A stretch of DNA of 64,000 nucleotides from Lactuca virosa (taxonomy: Eukaryota > Streptophyta > Magnoliopsida > Asterales > Asteraceae). The notes beneath the pieces were generated by a model. That model ran no database searches. It saw nothing but the letters and a program-made list of their open reading frames with translations, and was not told where the DNA came from. The stretch spans positions 251,683,780-251,747,779 of the forward strand of contig CAKMRJ010005634.1 of the NCBI GenBank assembly GCA_928212115.1, written 5' to 3'. Both the position numbers and the translations under genes were made by a program. Below are positions 58,801 to 64,000 of the stretch, piece by piece. Positions within the stretch are counted from its first letter, which is position 1. Each line of letters starts with the position of its first letter.

Positions 58801-59818
58801 TGAAGATGAAGCTTTTTGGTACTGTATGTAGATGACATACTACTCATAAAAAAAATGACATCCCAACCCTGCAGGAAGTAAAGTCCTGGCTTGGGAAGTG
58901 TTTCGCTATGAAGGACCTTGGAGAAGCTGCCTATATCCTAGGGATAAGGATTTTGAGAAACATGAGTAAAAGACTAATTGGACTTAGTCAAAGCACCTAT
59001 GTGGACAAAGTGTTGAAAAGGTTCAACATGCATAACTCCAAGAAAGGAGAGTTACCCATCCAGAGTAACGTCAGATTGAGTAAGACACAAAGCCCTAGTA
59101 CTGAGGCTGAGATAGCAGAAATGAGTCGAATACCTTATGCTTCAGCTGTAGGATCGATCATGTATGCTATGACGTGTACTTGACCTGATGTAGCCTTTGC
59201 TTTGAGCATGGTTAGCAGGTATCAGGGGAACCCTGGCAAGGCACACTGGACTGCGGTAAAGAATATCCTCAAGTACCTACGGAGGACTAAGGACTGGGTC
59301 CTACCCTCGGTGGCAGTGAGGACTTGAGAGTTGTAGGGTACAGTGATGCTAGCTTTCAGACTGACAGGGATAATTTCCGCTCTCAGTCGGGCTGGGTCTT
59401 TACTCTAAACGGAGGGGCAATTACATGGAAAAGTTCCAAGCAGGAGACAGTGGCTGATTCCACTTGTGAATCAGAGTATATAGCAGCAAGCGAGGCAGCA
59501 AAGGAGGCTATATGGCTAAAGAACTTCATCGGAGACCTTGGAGTTGTACCAGCTATAAAGGAGCCAATGGAGATTTTCTGTTACAGCAATAGTGCGGTTG
59601 CCTTAGCCAAGGAACCAAGAGATCATGGGAGATCCAGACACATTGACAGAAAATATCACTTCATCAGACATCGAATAGAAGAAGGAATCCTCGTGGCAAA
59701 GAGGGTATCATCGGATGAGAACCCAGCAGATCCCCTCACGAAGGGACTGACTCGGGCTAAGCATCTCCAGCATGCTCGGAGCATAGGGCTGAAGGATGAT
59801 ATTAGTTTTAGTAGTTAG
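55815..59818 (+). pseudogene. Copia B gag-pol, shifted in three places
   Basis: The ATG at 55815 (MSSNNNASG) opens 783 codons: capsid, knuckle CFYCHEKSHWKRNC (from residue 272), protease DTGC (D321), complete integrase with zinc finger and DD35E residues (HTDVCGPF, RSDRGGEY, VAERRNRT). Then compared with Copia A: loss of one G near 58050; loss of about 55 bases near 58812-58820 just before YVDD; two extra A near 58847-58853; CGC changed to TGA at about 59181; loss of one T near 59302. RT, and RNaseH (59324-59818, ending DDISFSS), remain recognisable in pieces. Gag, protease and integrase could still be made; RT could not. Confidence 0.92.
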
Positions 59819-60654
59819 ATAATCTTGAAATTTGTAAAATGTAATTGACATTTGATGATAAATAAAAGCTGTTATTTATGAATAAAGTGTTGCTATCTCT
59901 TGTCAATCGTTTACTATTATTTCTTTTGCATGTTTTGACTTCCAGAATAATTATTTTATGGTTTATATCATATTATTCAAACTCTCCACAGTCGGTCATA
60001 TGTTGGAAGTAGATATGAATCAAGACTGTCATGGGTTGGCTTGTAGAGGTCTAAGATGTTAGACAAAGCGGGGCTACAACACTCATGAGTGCTCATAAGT
60101 TCTGAGTATTGGATTCAACCCACGCTCACTTGTATCACTTCATGGAATTTATCTCGAGTGATCGTGAGACGGTAATATCATATAAGTCTTCAAACCTAGA
60201 GATATGATTTGTTGCCTATGAGTTGGTTATGCATTGATTGCACGAAAACGCATTGGTAACTCGATGTTATAAACCGTGCTTTTGTGTGTAATTCAACAAG
60301 TAGTAGAGCAAACATATGAGTCGAAGTTTATCTGTTCCTTCTAGGATTAGAAGCGATATCTGGGCCCCTCGATGATTTTGTTTTGACCTATGTACCGGGC
60401 CCGGTCAGAACTAAATTGATGTGTTCAGTTAAGTTCTATGTCAAACAAATCGGAAATTGGGAAACAAATGCTGGACAATAAGCAAGACCATGTTCCATGT
60501 ATTTGTCCGGCTGATATATAGAACAGAGGATTATATGATCACTTATCTAAAATGGCGCTTCATAGTTCAACAGAGTTTAAAGAGCTACGATTGCTGATCG
60601 GTTCCTGAAGTCATACTTGCAACTATAGTTATTAGACTTATCCAAGTGGGAGAC
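59819..60654 (+). other. Copia B 3' noncoding block and polypurine tract
   Basis: From the stop at 59818 to AAGTGGGAGAC before the LTR; duplicated at 52963-53743. No gene. Confidence 0.85.
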
Positions 60655-61394
60655 TGTTGGATATAGTGTCTAAGTCCATAACTATATTTGGTATGTACTT
60701 GACCCGACCCGGCATGGTCCATTTTGGTTGCACTTCACCCGAACAATTTATGGATAATCGTTTGAGAATAGTATCAGTTGTGATTTATTAATATATTATA
60801 AGTCCTAATATATTAATATAAAATCATATTATTTAATTAGTATTGATCTATAATTAATCTAGAATTAATTTAGAGATCAAAACTATGACTAATTAAATAT
60901 GGGCTCTTGTATTTATATAGTGTGGGCTAATGCTTATTTGGAATGGGCTAGGCTTGCATGGAAAGTCCATGGATCTCATGGAAATGAAAAGACATGGGTA
61001 TTAGGGTTTACATGAATGTAACCCTAATCCACCACACTATATAAAGGAGGCTTTGGTTCTTGAAATCACATGAGTTGTGGTGAGTAAAGTAAGAGGGCCG
61101 ATTTCAAGAAGGTGATTACTATTCTCTCAAAGTTCCAAGTTTGTGGTGATTTGTGATTTCCATTTGAGGCATCCACACTATTGGTGATAGGCTCTAAAAC
61201 TCCAAGCAATCAACTACAACTACAAGGTAAGTAATTCTCCTAGCTTTATTTGATTCAAGTTCCCCATGCCATGCTAGATAGGATAAGAACCTTGAAAAAG
61301 TAATTATTTGCATGTATCATAGTCAAACATAGATCCAAGGTTTCTAGGGTTGCATGTACACCATAGGAGTGTTAGAATGCTCAAAAACCCATCA
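60655..61394 (+). repeat. Copia B 3' LTR
   Basis: 740 bp, TGTTGGATATAG to AAAAACCCATCA. The 23-bp difference from the left LTR is a 26-bp loss between CCATGGAT repeats, a 2-bp gain (CACACT) before the TATA box and one extra A near the end. Confidence 0.92.
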
Positions 61395-62100
61395 AAAACT
61401 TACCCAAGGATCCATCCTTCAAGAATCAAGCATGTAGCCATGATACATTGGAAGTATTATTAGATTCGATGCCTATTAACTATTCCTTTACCATCACCGC
61501 GCATAGAGAGCATGGCTGGATTCCATCTTCCTAGCGACCCGTATTTTCCCAACCAAGGAGATGGCGGATGGATCGAGCCCGAGCCAGAGAGAAACCATGA
61601 AATTCGTTTGGACGATGGCTTTGTCGAACCATTTCCTGAATGAGACTGACTCGGAACCCGAAGTCGAGAACCTACCCCAAGTGACCCCAATACCAAATCC
61701 TAACCCTCAAGTTGGATTCCAAAGTCCAACGCACACGTGGGTCGGGAGCTTGAATAGGTAGAGCCATGAGCAAGGCCAACCCCCTCCCAGACAGGGCCCT
61801 TCCAATCCCGATACACCGAGTGGCTTGCAATGTGGAGCTAGATGTGGCAACCCTTCAACGAACTATGGAACTTGAGGCAGACTCGGATGCCACACAAACC
61901 ACATTCGTAATCTTGAGGTTGCTCATGGGAGAACTATGAGGGACAATGAAGCTCTACAGCGAGAGTTAGCTACAACCTGAACCGAGGTCATAGAGTTCCG
62001 AGCCCGCCAGTCAGAGTATGAAGGACGCATGCTTGACGTGGAGTGACAACTGGCCGAATTAGGGTTTCACTTGAGGAGTGTCCGTCGCCAATAGAGGAAC
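61395..62100 (+). pseudogene. Gypsy gag N-terminal remnant
   Basis: MAGFHLPSDPYFPNQGDGGW from 61512, with a TGA about 40 codons on. Further pieces in changing frames to about 62095 include coiled-coil-like words (TMELEADSDAT, RTMRDNEALQRELATT, RQSEYEGRMLDVE). Gypsy gags of plants have this arrangement, but the exact family is uncertain. Many stops; not functional. Confidence 0.55.
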
Positions 62101-62430
62101 ACTCTACTCGTTCTTCCTTTCTGGTCTAAGGAATAACTTTCATGTTTATGTTCCGAGTAGCCCTTTTCCGTAAACCTCTCGATCTTCCATATTGCCGAAA
62201 TTTTCTCTTTGATATCAGGACTTAGACCTATTGTTAGGTCCTGAGTTCCGAAATATGAAATCTCAGTTTCAGTTATGATTACAACAATCGTATTCCAGTT
62301 AAAGCATGTATCATAGGATGTGCTCTTACCTTAGACGATCATTCCTTTTCCCCATCGATTTCATATCAGTATCCATGAAAAGCTTCAATGTCCTAATCAG
62401 CATAGGACGAATGAGCCTCACATGGTGCCA
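62101..62430. other. Unassigned stretch between Gypsy pieces
   Basis: No frame or known motif recognised; probably decayed Gypsy interior. Confidence 0.4.
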
Positions 62431-62770
62431 ATGTCCTTTGCTTCGAGAAAGTGATTTGTCTCAATCGTCCCTCTGACGGAGTCCTCACTGGTTTCAGTGA
62501 TAAGATTGTTCGAACCTTCGTATCATTTCCTGCGTCAAAGCCTAGGAGCTTCTACGAAAGGAATGTTATGCATTCCTGGCTTGTGTTTTCGATGAGACGC
62601 AAAAAGTTAAAGACCTCGAGAGCATTTCGGAAGTCTGCAACTTTCCCGATGTCTTCCCCGAAGACATTCCAGGGATTTCTCCTGAGCGTCAAGTTGAATC
62701 CCGTATCGACTTGATACCGATAGCTACCCTTATAGCTAGCCCTTCATCTCATCTGGAACCGAAGAAATGG
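62431..62770 (+). pseudogene. Gypsy protease end / RT start remnant
   Basis: In mixed frames: CLNRPSDGVLTGFSDK, then KVKDLESISEVCNFPDVFPE and SPERQVESRIDLIP, the well-known Gypsy stretch linking protease to RT. It breaks off after about ten more codons; the RT core is absent. Confidence 0.65.
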
Positions 62771-62849
62771 GAGAATTACTCAGCCAGCCCGATGGGCTGA
62801 GCAAACAAGAGTTCTTAAAATTATTTTATGTGAACTTTATGTGCTCAAA

Positions 62850-63259
62850 TCTTTTCTATCCTTGCTAAGACCACATCATGGGGATGTGGGTCGAACCAAA
62901 GAAAGTTTGGGAACGAGACGGGGAGTACCTCGACACAAGGACCTTCCGAAGGGGAGCAAGCTGAGGTAGTCAATACCCCTGTCAACCCGTCTGCCTCGAC
63001 ACCAAGAAGACCATACCTAGGAAACTTCCCCCACTGCAGCAAGTGTGACTACCATCATTATGGAGCCTGTCAAAAACCCTTTTGCGTTAGGTGCAACATA
63101 AAGGGGCATACCGCTCGCAACTGCAGAACTCCGGTTGAGTTCATTACATCAACCACCAATGTTGGGAACAGTCCAATATGCCACCTATGTGGCGAATTTG
63201 GGCATTTCAAGAGGGACTGTCCAACTGAAAGAAATGACAAAGACGCAAGAGGAGTTTAA
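62850..63259 (+). pseudogene. Gypsy gag zinc-knuckle region
   Basis: Without a start codon, one frame is open from about 62865 to the TAA at 63257-63259: Ser/Thr-rich linker (GNETGSTSTQGPSEGEQ), then CSKCDYHHYGAC, CVRCNIKGHTARNC and CHLCGEFGHFKRDC. The last two fit C-X2-C-X4-H-X4-C. It should precede protease but lies after it here. Confidence 0.7.
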
Positions 63260-64000
63260 CCCTAATACCTAGAGGAACATCAAGGAAACCGGTAGAATTT
63301 TGGTACGCTTCTCAACCTTAAGAAAACTAATCGAAAACTTTAAATGATCAATTCTAATTGTAATTACTCCCTCGTTAAGGCAAAAGTCGCAGCACTGTTG
63401 TAAAACTTAAAAACCCATCAGGTAAAGCTATGATGGCTTAGTATATATGTTAAGGCCATTTATAATTAGGATTGATAGACCTCGAGTGAGTGATGCAGCC
63501 TTATCTCCTGTTCCTTGTTTGGTTGTGGATTTAGGGCGGAGTCGCTCAGTCAACAGTCCTTTTAATCTTAATTATACATGACTAGTGTATACTAAGCGGT
63601 TATAGAGAGGCCTCGTGAGAAATCCATTCATGAAAAGTACATTATTCTGAAACATCAGGACCCCCCAGCGTTCAGCGTCAATCATGTCGGTCCAAGTATC
63701 CACGATAGTAATACCATGGACGAAAAACGAGACGCTAAGAACTTGTGTGCCCTGTTCAACACATGGTCCTAACAAACTTCATTCCATATCGTGTCGATGT
63801 CTATTAATTTCGACACCACCGTCGGTCATGATTCGACTTGGTTCGACCATGCAAGAATTCCTAGTGATGTGTGAAAAGAACTTTCACCTTATCCTAGGTG
63901 TCAAATAAAGGTTCTTTCGAACCTAATAAGAAAACCTAATGTGAACCATCGGTCGTCTCTCTCATCCAAACTTCAGAAGTACCCAGGAAAGGGGTACCAC
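63260..64000. other. Unassigned end of window
   Basis: No protein family recognised in the small frames (63572-63775 minus, 63684-63908 plus). CCTGTTCCTTGTTTGGTTGT near 63509 recurs in the Gypsy LTR at 11290 and 11726, so part may be a Gypsy LTR or interior. Confidence 0.4.

Larger units (their letters stand above)
53744..61394 (+). mobile_element. Copia B: full-length Ty1/copia element in a partial tandem
   Basis: LTRs 53744-54506 and 60655-61394, primer site, leader, gag-pol and 3' block. No target duplication at its left end because a second 3' block precedes the left LTR. Two adjacent units thus share one LTR, as unequal recombination between LTRs would leave. The right flank at 61395 is Gypsy-like sequence. 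Confidence 0.9.

Overview
This window is eukaryotic, from a flowering plant, and almost wholly made of LTR retrotransposons nested inside one another. Initiator-Met-tRNA primer sites (TGGTATCAGAGC), TG...CA LTRs, Ty1/copia polyproteins in gag-PR-IN-RT-RNaseH order, Gypsy LTRs and a GT-AG intron in the one host-like gene all point that way. The repeat families and their dyad motifs (ACTCGACGAGT, GTACGCCCCGCGTAC, GTGTGCGGCCGCACAC) look like those of Asteraceae such as lettuce; that is an inference from memory, not a database result.

Layout. 1-5943: 3' part of a + strand, gag-only Copia element (E1), inserted into the pol of a - strand Copia (E2, 5944-10772). 10773-11991: fragment of a Gypsy LTR. 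11992-15163: - strand gag-only Copia (E3), cut by a - strand Copia with pol (E4, 15164-19514). 19515-21840: 60-69 bp tandem array split by a solo Copia LTR with an AGACC target duplication. 22229-23155: three-exon F-box-like pseudogene, - strand. 23343-32330: - strand Copia (E5), split by E6 (25706-30988), a complete but pol-less + strand Copia element of a different, Sirevirus-like lineage with a TGATC duplication. 32331-41914: Gypsy LTR and leader, split by Copia A (33137-41090, duplication ATAGT), the best preserved element: one reading frame of 1345 codons broken only by three stops. 41915-51803: Copia C, whose leader holds a Gypsy element with two 2-kb LTRs and no coding interior (43019-49115). 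51804-52962: another Gypsy-type LTR fragment. 52963-61394: Copia B preceded by a second copy of its own 3' end, so that two units share the LTR at 53744-54506. 61395-63259: rearranged Gypsy gag and protease/RT pieces. 63260-64000: nothing recognised.

Functionally, Copia A, B, C, E2, E4 and E5 are (ex-)autonomous members of related families, and E1 and E3 are gag-only relatives carrying the same leader and 3' noncoding blocks. All coding regions carry stops, frameshifts or catalytic changes. The most striking non-coding signal is an ordered series of seven short hairpins in the Copia leaders, several of whose stems show paired or wobble changes between copies. A second is the placement of short repeated palindromes just upstream of the TATA box in several unrelated LTR families. 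No intact host protein gene was found.
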